From contig CM040763.1 in the NCBI GenBank assembly GCA_022829145.1, positions 13,005,141 to 13,069,140 of the forward strand: DNA of 64,000 nucleotides, in the 5' to 3' direction. Shown here piece by piece: positions 13,201 to 27,100 of the stretch (positions within the stretch are counted from its first letter, which is position 1; every line of letters starts with the position of its first letter). The position numbers were made by a program, and so were the translations under genes. Source of the stretch: Albula goreensis (lineage: Eukaryota > Chordata > Actinopteri > Albuliformes > Albulidae). The notes under the pieces were generated by a model that was given only the letters and a program-made list of their open reading frames with translations, was not told where the DNA came from and searched no databases.

Positions 13201-15717
13201 CAAGCATGCATTATTTAATTAGTAAACACCAAGTGGCATCTAATTTACTACCATTCTGAATGTAAACATTCCAAAGGTAATGGTATTTTGTTTTGTCTCT
13301 CTCCCTTGACTGCATTCTTTTTAATATGACAATAAGAAATAGACTTTCCTATGATGTATTTCCCTGACAAAAAGCTCCTAAAACTAATTACTACAGTTTA
13401 TGATTTATTTTTGCTGTGTCTTTATTCAAACTGGCAGCCTCAGATTTCACACATGCCTCTGTGTATTTCCTTGGGAGATGTGAAACTGATATCTTTCTGC
13501 TCCTAACTTTTAAAGTAAGCTCAATGCCATGCCAATTAAGAGAACAAGGCATCGGGAATCTAAATTAGTGCAGCGAGATCATGCATTTCCCCATGCGGTT
13601 TAATGAGTTTGCCTAATACCAGTCATGTGAAAAAATGTTGCATGAGGTTTAGTGCTGAAGACAACTGTGGTTTACCAATGGGTCCTGTACTGTTTATCAC
13701 CCCTGACTGCTGGAGTAAATCCATGCAAGAACTCTGATCCTGCAGTAGCAATGCCATATGGATCTTGACCAAAAAAAATGTGATAATCCAATCAAAGTGT
13801 ATGTGCTGAAAGTCAAGTGAGTGTATGAATCCTTACTCTATCCTGTGCAATGCATAATATTTACTCTTATCAAATTTGCCTTCAACAGAGTAAAAATGAT
13901 TACACACAAACTGGAACAATACTTGTTCCTGTTTGGAACAATACTTAAAAGAGCTGTGGAGAAGTTTTGGATATCTGTGTAATCTTGCAACCCCCAACTG
14001 GTGAAAAGTATTATCTTCCCATACTTAATTGTTGCAGCTGTGTGAAGAGTCAAGTCTGGTGTTTTACCATGAGATAACATGAAACCCTGTTTGATTTTTT
14101 GAACAATAAAACTGTATTGAGATTTCGAGATTTTGTTTCAGACAAATTAAAAATGAGATTGAAAATGATAATGGTAGCAAACTAGCTATGACCAGAAAGT
14201 AGTTTCATAAAGTTATTGTTATCAAAAGAGAAGGACACCACTAGCTATCTACCAGGTATGAAAGCCAAGCCAGCCAACAGACTAACTACATCTATCTGTT
14301 TAAAAAATGGGCAATGTTAGACAGCTAACATTAGCAACAGCAAGTTCAAAAAACAGCAATGTCACATGGTTTTCAGGAGAGTAGAAATAATGTCAGCTCA
14401 TAGTAATTTCTGAAGCCTTTTGCTTCATGTAGTTCTATCCCATGTATGAGTGCCACACCGCTGTGCGTGCGTGTTTTACCCTGCAGGGCTGCGACACTGA
14501 GCTGATGCTGAATTAAGCCCTTTGTATGTGGCATCCTTGCGGCTTGGTAGCCAGCGACAGAAGAGAGTGGATAGGATTTCCATTTGTCACTTGAAACAAC
14601 ATATCCTTAAATAGAAGGGTAAGGTAAATGCTTGAAATTCACCTGTTCTCAGACCAATAGACACTCCTCATACAAGTGTAGTCATACCCTAGATGTTCAG
14701 CCTATTATTTGAATTTTCTGACATAAAAATATGCAATCTCTTGGTGCTTTCCCAAAGCATGCTTTTGTTTTCATGAAATCATGTTTACAAAATATACTTA
14801 ATACCTCCAAATTTCTTGCCAACTAATATAAGCATAATGAGGCTAGAAGCATAATATGATCTATTTTATACACAGATCAATGTCACATTGTGTCTCAGGT
14901 GGCATCTGTATGTATTGGACTGTGTAAGATACCCAACCTTTCAAAACGCAATCCCAGACATTTCATTACATTTTAATTGTACTGTCTCTGCTGCTTTTCC
15001 GGTTTATGTTTATGTAATCCCAAATTAGTTCAAACAATAGACTCGATGAGTACATTTTCTCAGACACATTTTTTTTAATATAGCAGGGAGAAGGACAGTA
15101 AGTTTTCATATTATGTTGTTTATTCAGACCTTACAACACTCCTTTGTATCAATGTAGCCTGTTTTTAACATCTACAGCTTGTTTACCTCTCTGCCCTCTT
15201 CCTAAACATCAAAGGGAACTCCTTAGGCACTTTAAAACATGCTGAGGCCCTTGTCATAAACAAATGTTCTGGTCTCCAGGAATGCTGATAGGGTTTATTA
15301 TTTCAATGAAAAAACAACAAAACCTTTCGTCTTTTGCAGTGCACTCCTACACTAGTGAAATGTTGCCAAATTGGTCCTCTAATGTTATGTTACTCACTGG
15401 CTAGTTGGCTATACACAAAGCACAATTACACAGAAAAAATTCCCTCATTGATAACAGAAAATAAGCCACATTTTTTAAACAATGACAACAGATATACAGA
15501 AATTTAAATGCATGTTAAAATTTTCTGATAACATACTATTTGCATATTATTTACAAGTACAATGTATGTCATTTCATGGACAACCCGTAACATCTAATGG
15601 TGCTATTTCATGGATGCAACAAACAATATCCAGAGCACTCAGATGGTGAAAGAGAAATCTGCGAATCTCTTTGGAAGTTATCAGGAGAGTAGCCTTTACT
15701 TGATAGTACCTGAACAG
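7291..15717. other. Gene-free stretch with a few complex, less AT-rich blocks
   Basis: The Tc1 relic is followed by (TA)n at about 7300. Blocks at 8090-8460 and 10500-10900 are of higher complexity and contain unbroken homeodomain-like words (for example CCTAATTAAA at 8331). They look more like regulatory DNA than exons. No coding frame is supported. Confidence 0.5.
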
Positions 15718-15805
15718 GCTGTTCAATTCAGTTCAATTCAGGTTTATCTATAATAGAATTTATTTCAACAGAATTGCTACAAAGCAGCTTTACATAAAAC
15801 ATATT
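15718..15805. mobile_element. Short dispersed fish repeat (3' tail type)
   Basis: A short TTCAATTCAG tandem is followed by GGTTTATCTATAATAGAATT and by ATTGCTACAAAGCAGCTTTA. The last motif and the TTCAATTCAATT prefix are typical of a widespread teleost repeat (usually with TATTTATATAGCGC between them). Only a diverged copy remains. Confidence 0.5.
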
Positions 15806-18800
15806 GCCTATCGACCTCAATGCTCATGTGACCATTTTAATAAAGTTACAAAAATAGTGTCAGAATTTCAGTTTAAGAGAGTTTCTTAATGGAGAGAACA
15901 TGAATGAATGAAATGACACAAGTGTTGAACAGCAGTGACTGTTTTTACAGACACACCCTATATTGCCCTGCCACACCACCCATGTTTGTGCAAACTCCAA
16001 AATTGAAGACTGCAAAACTGCCAAACTTGGTGGAGGCAAGAAAAGTTCATCTGCAGATGACAAGATTAGCAACTCTGCTACCACTTGGGTGTGTTTCAGC
16101 TGCCATTCTTACCAAAATAGAACTCATTATCTTGTTTTAAGTTCTAATTACAATGTGAACTCATGGTAGTGTAAACAACTTAATCTTCACCCAGGGGATG
16201 TAGCTACAGCTACGTCATGCATTGCTCTTGGAATCTGTATATACAAATGTATGAAACAAGCAATGCTGAGGAGGGACTTCTAAGTTCATTCCTTTATCTC
16301 ACAATCTCTTTATCCTATTTCCTTTATCTTTCTTTATGAATAAAGCTGATTTGTATCCAAGGATGATAACAAAAATAAATGTATTATAAATCCGAGGAAA
16401 TTAAAAGGTATAGAATATGGTATTTTAATCTAAAAATAAATTCTTTCCAAAGCATGACTAACATGGTTCATCCACTTCAGATGCAGAAAACAGAAAATAC
16501 AAAAACAATGATTACACATTAGAAATTGTGCAGTATAGAGTATCTAGCTATACACTACACAACTATTGATTTATACAACCATAAAAATCTGAACCAATGA
16601 GCCAATTATTTTTTACAGCTTTCCAAAAAATCAGCCATGACATTTAATTACCATGCTACATGTTTGGGGACATTTCTTTAGATATTGTGATGTGAAATCC
16701 AGGGGAAAAATATTAATTTAATCTATAAAAAATGTACACTGTGAACAGAGCTTAATCATTCATGAAGAAATAATAATTTTATTATGACAAAAAAGCATCA
16801 TCACTTCCTTTGATATGCTTTATACTTTGGAAAGGTTTATGTGCCACATTAACTCAAGAGCTTGGTAGCTATTCAGATTTGCAGTCAATGACAGCTAAAT
16901 ACCATGCAAAGTCTGAAACAATCTACATTTCCACTTTTTCTACAATCTGTGCTTCTTTCTTATAAATGTTTGGATGTGAAAGCTTGACATTTCAAACAGT
17001 GTCACTCCTCTTCCTCCTCACTCCACTCGCTTAGGAAGTTCTCGCTACAGCAAAATCCATGTTATATTCATAATGTGGAACAAATTTGAATCAGCCCACA
17101 TTTTCTGTGACAGTGAGCCAATGTGCATTTTCATGTGCAGTATAACCTTCTATTCACGGATGATAATAGAGGCCCTCTGGCATGGAAACCTAAAATACAG
17201 GTATTAGGCCTTTCACTCCTCAGTGAAATCCCATGAAGATGTTTCAGTTATCCGTCAATGGCTGCTGGCTGGCACCAGTGATGTTGACCGTTCTGTGTGA
17301 TATCAGTGTAAAAGGGTCACCCTGGTGTGAATCTGAAGACTCCGCCACCTCGTCTCCTTCATGGGGCAGCGTTTGACACGCTATTCTGAATGTTTATTTT
17401 TTTCCATCCAGTCTTCTAACACCAGTGTCGCCATGTAATCCCCCAGATGTGTCTAAGGTGATGCGAGAGGAAAACACTTGAAAGCACTCCTAATGTGTGG
17501 CCTTTAGCGTATAATCCTCAGAATGCCAAGCCTGCGCTCTCTTCCCAGCAGCCTTCAGCAAGCATTTTAGCAGGTTGATCACACACCATCTTCTGTCTCA
17601 CTACTTCTGAGGTAGTTTATAGATATTCCACTCCAAATCCTACAGGACTGCAACCAAGTCCAAGTCCAATTCAACCTTATGTGAAAAGTATGTCTAACTA
17701 TACTTGACGACCATGATAAATATTTGAAGTTTTCTGAAAACATAAGAACAACACTGAATGGAATATTTTTTTGCAGTTAGCCTGACAGTCAGTGAAGCTC
17801 TGCATTCACAGTGTAAGGTCTTGACCACTCCTCTTCACAGTTAAAGACAGTCCACTATATGTTATATTCTCCTAGACTTCATAGAAATGTTGTTTTCTGC
17901 TTTATGTATGACCACCTCATATTTCTGTCAAGGGCCAGTGAATTGTGGACATTCGTTCCATTGTCATGTAAAAGGAAAAATTGTTCCCAGCGATACACAT
18001 TTAATTTGCCAATATAACATACAGGAACGTATTTTATGTAACCCCCCAGTCAAGTTCCCTGGATTTAATGAAACTGCCAAACTGAAATGGCACCATTTAT
18101 TTGTGCCAACCCAGACTAACAAACACCCAATCCTGACCCTTTCCACCCACTCAGCACAAGTGCTGGGATGGAAAATCAAACTCAAATTAAAGATCTTTGC
18201 ATGTGCTCGTCCTGTCCCACATTACAAATCTGCACTGGTGACCATTACATTCAGGATTTTTGCAATATCAAATTATGAACCCACTGTGTTTTATCATTTT
18301 CAGAACTGTGGGTTTGGCAACATCATCAAAACCTCATAGTGTGCTTGTCATTTTATATCAGTGCACAGTAGCCATAGCTTCAGCGATCGCTACCATGTAA
18401 TGTCTAAGAAAACATGATGGATTAGTCGCTTAGTCTACACAACCTGCAGGCAGTAAAAACTAGAATCTGAGTAGGAAAGAAACATGAGGGAGGAACGTCA
18501 GGATCCTGTAACTGTGTTCTGATTATGTTTTTGTATAATGGTCTCCTATTCACAGATGCAAAAAGACTCAAACAAGGAAGAGAATGTAGTTTAACTTAGC
18601 AAAATGTTGACTTCCATTTTTGTAAGGAAACTTCCTAAAAGCCACCATTTTGTCATAAATCACATTTTTGGAACAGAGCATTCATTACAGCAGTAACTAC
18701 CACTATCAGACTCTTACAATGATACAAATGAGAATGAATGATCCTCAGTGAAAAACTGCTAAGCACCCTTGCAACTTGCCTATGTTGATTCATGCAATGA

Positions 18801-21800
18801 CTTTAATTGGATTTTTGGGCCTGTAATACATCTATGTTCCTCCACTGATCTAGACAAAGGTTCTGTTATGCCTTTCTGTTCTTGATTCTCCCTTTTCTCT
18901 TGCTTATGTTGTGTTGCTATGGCTGCTGCCTTTTGAAAACTGTAAAGGAAATTCAGAGAGGGGAACAGTAGGAAGGAGGGATCATTTTCTAATCATAATG
19001 TTCAAAATTATTGAAAGAAAAAATAGGATTTCACTCCAAATTAATGAGCCTTCATAGAATTACACTGGTAGCATGCAGGGCCCTTACAGCTTATGTTGGT
19101 TTGAGCACAGATGGAGGGGAAATGTTTTCAGCTCCCAAATCTCTCCAACACAGCGCCACGGGAGTTCATGCGATCAACTTTATTACAGACTGAGGGGAGA
19201 TTCCAAAAGGGATTCTTACTCCATTTGCTTTGTAACAGATTTATTCCTCTGAAATTTTACAGCTTAATGATTGGGCAGGATAAAAACCTGAGCAGGAAGA
19301 TAAATTTTTAAATTGCCCGGGGACGAAGGTGTATCGATTTGAAAGTCAGCTGGAAGAAGGAGATGAAAAAACAGACTGAATGGCAGTGGGCTTTATCGCA
19401 TTGGCAAGATGCCTCTTGGTTGTACATCATCCCTGAGTTGAGGGGGATATCAGGCTTTGCTGCTGTCCCCCTTCCGAGCTGAATCAAGACTGCTGTCAGG
19501 CCCACAAACCACAGTCAAGCACTAATGGATGCCTGCAGTCTTCCTGGTTAAATTTAATAGGTCTCTGGCAAAAGAGGCAAAGAGTTATGAGAGAGCCGCT
19601 GGAAGATGTGTGGAAACTGAAAAAACAATGCAAGCTTTGATATGTCTGTGCAATTAACCTTTCTCTAGCACTTGTCTCTTCTGTCCTTTGTTTAAAAGGC
19701 TGATCGACCTTTAGTTAACATTCTTAACCTACTTTATGCATTCCTACATTAGCAATCATTGTATGTGCATGTTTGTGTGTGTGTGTGTGCGTGTGTGTCC
19801 ATGTGGGTGTAAATGCATGTATATGTGCACTTACGTATACATGTCTGTGTGTGTACGTATATGTAAATGTGTGTGTGTCTGTGTGTGCGTGCGCATATGT
19901 GTGAGTGTATGTGTATGTGCTTGTGTGCGTGCGCAGTCATGTGCCTTTCTGCAGGCACACACATTCTCACCCTCGCTTTAAATTGATTAGAATTACCAGC
20001 AGTAGCTGCTGAGATGCCACGGTCACAATCTTGTTTGAATCGCGTGTTGCCTGGGAGTAAATTATTGCCTGCATAGGAGATGTAGGTCTATTCAATAATT
20101 ACTCAGATGGGGCCATAAATAAGATTTATGCTTTCTCAGTTCTGTCTTTTCTAAATCTGAAGCAAGCTTACATTGCTAAGTATTACATAAATATTTATGC
20201 ACATTGAAAATGTAATGTCATGGATATTTGCAAGAATTACACAGAGGAAAAGATTAATCTATTGATGGCTGAAAAATACTGTTTAAAATTTAAAAGCTGC
20301 TTCTACTACGAAAGGTTATGAAATCCCACCTAACATAAATCCCTTGGTTGGTCACTTTCTTGTTAAGTCTGCATAAATGTTATTGTTTTCATTTACTATT
20401 CATACTTTATTAAATAAATTCCTCAGAGCCTGGGCAAATTTACAAAAGGCCATGTCCCTTCCTGTCAGACAAAGCAGACTGTTATTGAGTTGTTATTGAG
20501 GACCACTATTGGTTTTCACAGAGTTCCAGGAATTTCAGTATTATAGCACGACAGAGGAAATTTATAAAGCAAGGACCCCAGTCACACTAGTTTGCAGTTA
20601 GAGTAATAATAAATTAATTGTGGCGCAGGAAAATGCAGGAACAGTGTGAGACTGACTGCTTTGGGAACGAATTTGCACATGCTCTATAAGAATAACAATG
20701 CAAATTGCAGACAATTTCTTGCAGCTCAATTATGATATAGCACTCTATTTTGACAGCCCCAACTCATGGCCCAATGATAAGAATATATCAAATAATTGAT
20801 ACATTATCTATTTGATGAAACCCATATTTGTTTGATACTTGTATCTGAAATTGATCCCACACTGTTCTGAAATAAATAGGGTTGAAATTACTCAAGGATA
20901 AATGCTATATTTTTACCATTACACAATGACACCTAAGTCTGACGGGCAATAGACGGAAGAAAATACCCAGTATCATGTATAAAATTCAATATAGCTTGTT
21001 TTTTTATCATGATACTATATTGTATAATTTATACAGCTTTTGAAATATTGATAGCTGTATTTTTTCATTCAAAAATCAAGTTATACATAGACACAAGTAG
21101 GTGATCACCAAAAATTCATTTACCAAACCGTTACAAAAGACCATTCATCTGTAGTTCTAAGTTAAGAACAAATATTGAATTCATGCCTTTGACTCAGGGC
21201 TCAAGGACAGTTGTTTCCTCAAAAAAAGGCTTTTGGATCATTGTAAACTTTTGATCGACTGCCCAGCACTGGGAGCCGTGCACGGAATAGAAACAAGATG
21301 CATTTTTATACTGACTCCCACTCTGTCATGATACTGAAAATAAAAGTCTGCTGGTCATAGAGAAGAAACAGTCCAAATATGCTTCAGCCCTTCTCCAAGG
21401 AAATGCCACTATGTCAGCACCACTGTCCACTCTATCCCAAAGTATCAAAAGAGATGCATAAATATTGTTATGGGTGAGTTATCAATTCACCTATAACCAA
21501 CTTGTCTTAAATTGCATCTGGACAAGAGAGACAAATTCAGGAGGCATGTAAAATGAACCAATGACTGTACTGGTACACTTCAAAAAGAAAGGGTGCTCTG
21601 GCCATTTCAATATCAAAAAGAAAGAAGGAGTTGCATAACAACGGACGGACCAATTACCTGATGACTTGAGAGCAGGGCTGACACGTCTGCTTCAGAGAGT
21701 AGAGGTATTCCCATGTATTCTGCATTATGTTTTTTGGATGATTTTGAGAAGCACTGCTATAGCAGATGAAGCTACAGTGTAGCCCACACCACAATACAGT

Positions 21801-21860
21801 TTGTTTTTCAGTCTCAGGATGCACAGAGTCACATCCCACTACACCAAAATCCAACAGACT
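15806..21860. other. Gene-free stretch
   Basis: Apart from the GT repeat at 19760-19942, I recognise nothing. The 150-codon open frame at 17887-18339 has no recognisable motif. The block 19080-19510 is of higher complexity and could be non-coding regulatory sequence. Confidence 0.5.
19760..19942. repeat. Imperfect GT/AT-rich microsatellite
   Basis: About 180 bases of interrupted (TG)n with ATG/GTA insertions. It creates Cys/Val-rich and His/Thr-rich open frames on the two strands that are not genes. Confidence 0.9.
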
Positions 21861-21890
21861 AAGCATGGCACAGTCATCTCTGGGGTTTAT
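21861..21890. repeat. Lone diverged copy of the 41-bp minisatellite unit
   Basis: AAGCATGGCACAGTCATCTC followed by TGGGGTTTAT matches the core of the unit repeated at 23917-24151 at all but about three of 30 positions, 2 kb upstream and in the same orientation. The remaining part of the unit is not recognisable. Confidence 0.6.
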
Positions 21891-23916
21891 TGCTTTGTGC
21901 TCCTCACAGGGCAAAGAGAATGCTGTCCTTGATACTTGATAAAATATGCAGAAATGCCCATTTATTCAAATTGAATAAAATGCACTGTGAAACTCTACTC
22001 ATGTGATGTACATCTGATGGCTGGGTCATACAAACACTGGTGGAGTTAAATTAACACAGAACATTTTTCTTTGTGGAGTAATGTAAACTGGCTTTTAAGG
22101 TTAAACCAAACTCAGTTTGGAATCCATAACCCAGAAAAGACTTTCACGCTGATGTTGAATTTCTCTGTGTTTACAGGAATATCTGAATGCCCTTAAATCC
22201 CTGTTAGACATGCACATGAATCAAGCTCCTTGATTCCAAAGTGTTCTGTGCCTGTCCCCCTTTGAATTGTTACTTCTATTGATTGGGAGACACCTGTCAA
22301 AGCACCTTATGAATAAATGTATGTGAGTCATGTACATATAGCTGAACTTTTTTCTTGCAATTGAACATCTTTGGAGTGATATTAACAACATAAAGTATCC
22401 TGCAGGCAATGTGGAAAATCTGTCTCACAAAAACTACACCATCCTTAAACAACTGGTATCTATAAAAACTGTATGCTTTGAGACTGCTGATTTTTCAGTG
22501 CTCTCAGTAAGACCCACTGCACCACACCTTAAACCTTCATGTTGCTTTGAACCAGCATGCATGTGACTTAATATTAAAAAAGTGTGTCACATTGACTTTG
22601 TGCTGTAAGCTCTGCCTTCTTGGGCCATGTTGTCAACATTTTATAGAATTCCAGAAGTCACATGTCAGAGAGACGTCTCCCAAAGAGACATGCTGAAATT
22701 GCATACGCATGTAACTGGTATTGCTTTGACTGAGGTGCATGCTGTGTGTGCATGTCTGTTCAGGGGTGATAAAAACATAAGAAGCTTCTCAACATTTTTT
22801 TTCTGCAGAATGAGGAACATGGTTCTGTTCCACTCTCAAACACACTGAAATGTTCTTACAGACTGTGAGATAAGACACACTTGGCTTTGCAGAATAAGCT
22901 ATGAGTTCACATCAGGAGGGCAATTCGCTACACTTAAGCTTGGGATCTTCAGAAAAAATATCTAATTAAGCTCCCACTGAAAGCTGAAATGCATTTTCTG
23001 CTAGTTCAGCTTTTATCTGCCACCTTGTCATGCTAACTGTAATACCTCGTGATTGTAAAATGAACGACTTTTAAGGCTTATTCTTTAAATTACTGTGACG
23101 CGCACAAACATTCCGATGAAAACCTCTCCTCTCCCCTCTTTTCTTTTCCCGACACACAATACTGTTCATTTGCAATACATTAATGGATTCCTTATTTGGT
23201 ATTCATATTTCAACAGATGTTCAGACACTATATCAATGATCAAAGAAGAACAGCATACAGCATTCATGCAACTGATTTCCATAGCGTAAACACTTTCAAT
23301 AAATAGTTTTTAATGTGTAGGCCTCTACATATAGATGTGCAGGGAATTTCTTTCCGCAAACAACACATCCTAAAAATGAATGAACAGACACCTGGCTCAT
23401 TATTTCATAATCACACATCTGTAAGATAAAGAAATCAGTACGGACTCTTAAGATGAAATAAGCTTGTGATAACCCCAGCCCTGGTACTGAAGTGTAGAGC
23501 TTGATGAGAGGTCTGTTTTCTGTACTGAGTGTGAAGTTGAAGCAGACAGAAGCAGGCCACAGAAAAGGAACACTCAGCTGCGAACCCACCTGGTTATCTT
23601 CACAAGGCAAATTTTAAGCAGCCCACTCCTCTCCTCCCCTCCCCCCCTCCACCCCACTTCTCCCCCACCTCCACAGGACACTCTCATCAATCCCTCCAGC
23701 ACAAGTTTGCACCCACCCATTCTGCACCCCTCCCTCCCTCTCTCTCTCCTTCTCCCCAGCCTCGCCCAGACGCTGCTCAGGTATTAGGCTTGTAAATGAG
23801 ACTGTGGGGAGCTCCACTGCTATAATTGCTAATTTACAGCGAAGGAATCAACCAAGCAGTGAATCCTACAGGTGAGGGGAATACAAAATGCCTACTATGA
23901 CTCTGTGCCCCTCAGA

Positions 23917-24151
23917 GTCAGCATGGCACACTCATCTGTTGGGTTTATGCCCACATAGTCGGCATGGCACACTCATCTGTGGGGTTTATGCCCACATAGT
24001 CAGCATGGCACACTCGTCTGTGGGGTTTATGCCCACATAGTCAGCATGGCACACTCGTCTGTGGGGTTTATGCCCACATAGTCAGCATGGCACACTCATC
24101 TGTGGGGTTTATGCCCACATAGTCAGCATGGCACACTCATCTGTGGGGTTT
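23917..24151. repeat. 41-bp minisatellite, about 5.7 copies
   Basis: Copies begin at 23917, 23958, 23999, 24040, 24081 and 24122, the last truncated after 30 bases. Each unit starts GTCAGCATGGCACACTC and ends GGGTTTATGCCCACATA. Copies differ by only one or two bases (for example CTCATC against CTCGTC, and GTTGGG against GTGGGG), so the array is recent or homogenised. Confidence 0.95.
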
Positions 24152-27100
24152 TTGACTATTAACCGTGTTCTGATCAGCCTTTTATGAAACAGTGTTAAAG
24201 AGAGGAGGAAAGGTGAAGGCGTTCTGATAGAGACACATACTTTACATCAACTCTTGTTTAAATAATACTTTTTTCAATTTGTTGCTAGAGAACAACAAAG
24301 CCATGATGTTGCCATAAAATTGTTGTAGTTGGACAAATAAATAGCTAAAACTGCCGTATGGCAGTATGTTATACTTTGACCACCTCTCTTTTTCTCTCTG
24401 CTCTCTTACCTTGTATTTTCAGTTCATCCCATTCTCTCATATATATATGCACACACACACACCAGCACAGGTGAGTAATATGTCACATCTACCTCTCTTG
24501 AAATGTTTTTGAGTAAAGAACACTCATTTTCTGCCCTACACTTTCAAGTCACGGATATGAGAAAGAAAATAGTTCCTCTCCTTCACAATTCAAAACTTAA
24601 AATCATCTCTGAGTAGTTCTGTCAACCAGACGTCCAGACAAATAAACACCAATGAAACTCGCAGCTGAGCCTACTTACCAAAACCACAAAATGGCCTGGC
24701 AGCAGCATCATGGTGAAGTTGCATTGTGGTCAGTGAAAGTCAAGTAAAATGTGACATTAGTAAAAATCCACTTTAATTTTGGCCTTGTTTAAGTAATATG
24801 AGTCAGCATATTAATCATAATGAACTGCGCAAAGTGCCTTTCTGTGTGTATGAGAGAGAAAGACAAAGAGAGAGAAAGTTTGTTTGCCTGTGTGTGAAAG
24901 ATAGACAGAGAAAGTGACTGTGTATCTGAGTGTGTGTATGCGGGGCTGAGTTTAGGGTAATCAGGGCCCAACCTTCCTTTGCATCCCCTCCTGCCTTATT
25001 GCAGTCTAAGGCAGTATGAGTCAGTTAAGACTAAATGACTGGCATTTTTGGACAAATGGCACATAAGCATGTGGAAAGACAGGTGAAACATTTCTGTTTC
25101 ATGGCATTTCTGAGGAAACTGACATCTTGCTTCTCTCTGATCTTCATTACTTCAAATTCCAGAGCAGTAACTGCAAATTATTTGAAAACCTAAGAATTAT
25201 GAGGGCAGCGATGTGCAGATTAGTCATAGGTTTTTAAGCTGTTCTGGTTCTCTATTTCAGCAATTAAATGTCCATTATTACCAATGACCATTGATTGAGG
25301 TTACAGTACACACAGACTCTTACCAGAATCCTTAAAAATGCTTCAATAATAAACTCTCATTTTAGCATTGAAGCTCTCCTGGAAGTATCTCCCACTAACA
25401 ATCTGCCATTACACATCCTCAGCTTATTATGCAGCAACTCCTTTCTCTTTGATGTAACTCCAGCGAAATTAGATTAAACAAGCTGACGTGACATTTAAAT
25501 GTTATCTCTTCTTTTATACCCTCACACACTTATACCGAATAATTAAAATAATCTAAATTGCTTTTGATATGCTTTTAATTTTTAATTTCACTGTTTAATA
25601 TTGTAAAGGAAATGTATGCACCATATGAGCTCTTACAGTTTGAGGCTGGCGTCACACTTTGAAAGGGAGATGAAGACTATCTTCAGGAACATATATAAAT
25701 GATTTAGAGAGCGTTTGTAATGAGATGTGTCCTGACTGTGGTTTTTAGATCGTTGTTGTCAATCCTGTCTTTTTTTCCTCTGAAGTTTCCCTTATCAAGC
25801 ACAGTAAAAAAATCATTATCTGCTCAGCTTAGATTCTGATGAGATCCTGAACGCTTCCCACAGCATTAATGTTTAATGGTTTGGCTACATTGGAGGTTCA
25901 ATTTGTTTGTCTGTTTGTTTGTTTGTTTGTTTCTGGGTACTGTTTTTTTCATCATGCCAAATGTTATATTTCCTTTTAAAAAATTCATTAGTCTTCCAGA
26001 ACCACTGCATATTTCAAATTAAGTAGGCTAATTTTAAATATAGCAATCATATTTCAAGATAGATTCAAACTTAAAACTAGATATTCAACTGATGTTTGTC
26101 CATAAGGGTAAATGGGTTATCACAAATTCAATCAAGTATTAAGAAATTAGCCATCATCTGTGATTTGTATTCTAACCAACAGGCCTGTTAATTATTTACA
26201 ACCAAAATGGATTCTGGACAACTACCAAAGATAGGTACGTCCCCTGCTGCTTAACCTCTCGGAGCCTGATTAAACTGTATTTGAGCAGCCATCATCTCTC
26301 CAGTGGTGACTTAAATGGTACAGTAAGCGCAAAAAAGGTTTCTCTCATTTAATTAAAATGGCATTTTTATGAGAACTTGGTGGTATTAGGCCTTGAAAGG
26401 TCATGACTGTCAGAAGACTGATGAATACAGCAGGCCTTATGCCTCAGTCTAAGGCGATGAGACCTGTCTCAGACACATACTCTCAACTGACAGTCCCTCT
26501 AAATGCCCTCTTTTTCATCCAATCTCACATGCCAAGCACTTTGAGGAGTCTCTGCTGAAGGGAACCATGATGGCCAACAACACAGCAACTTTCCCCTTCA
26601 GGGTATAGTGCTGGGGACTTCTCCTATAAGGACAAAAATGAGAATTCTTCCAAATACAAGGTCATCCTGTTGTGTACTAGGCATATGTAATTTTCAATTG
26701 AGACCATAAAAATAAAATTAAGAGCCAATCAGACACACAAGGGAAGTTGCAGCAGTCATATCAGGCAGCGAGAGAGCTGTTCAGAGGATGATCATTGATG
26801 TTTTTTACACGTAGGCACTCATGCACTGCCCTGGGGATTTACATTTCATTATTCATGTGACCTCTTCAGAGTCACATATTAATCTATATCATCCATACAC
26901 CTGCTCATAGTTTTTATGTCTCCTTTTATGATGTAAACATTTCCGCTTTTACATCTTTGTGCCCAAAAAGTCTTGGTATGGTATTATGGCTTGGAATGGT
27001 TTTGCAGCTCTTCTCTAGATGTCAAGGAAAGAAAAATGCCTAATTTTAGTAGAAAGACCAAACAAGAGATGAAAGAAACAATTCACAAAAAAACCAATAG

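Noticed and set aside
17887..18339. 150-codon plus-strand open frame
   Set aside because: No domain, no codon bias towards G/C as in usp38 exons, and no splice context. Treated as chance.
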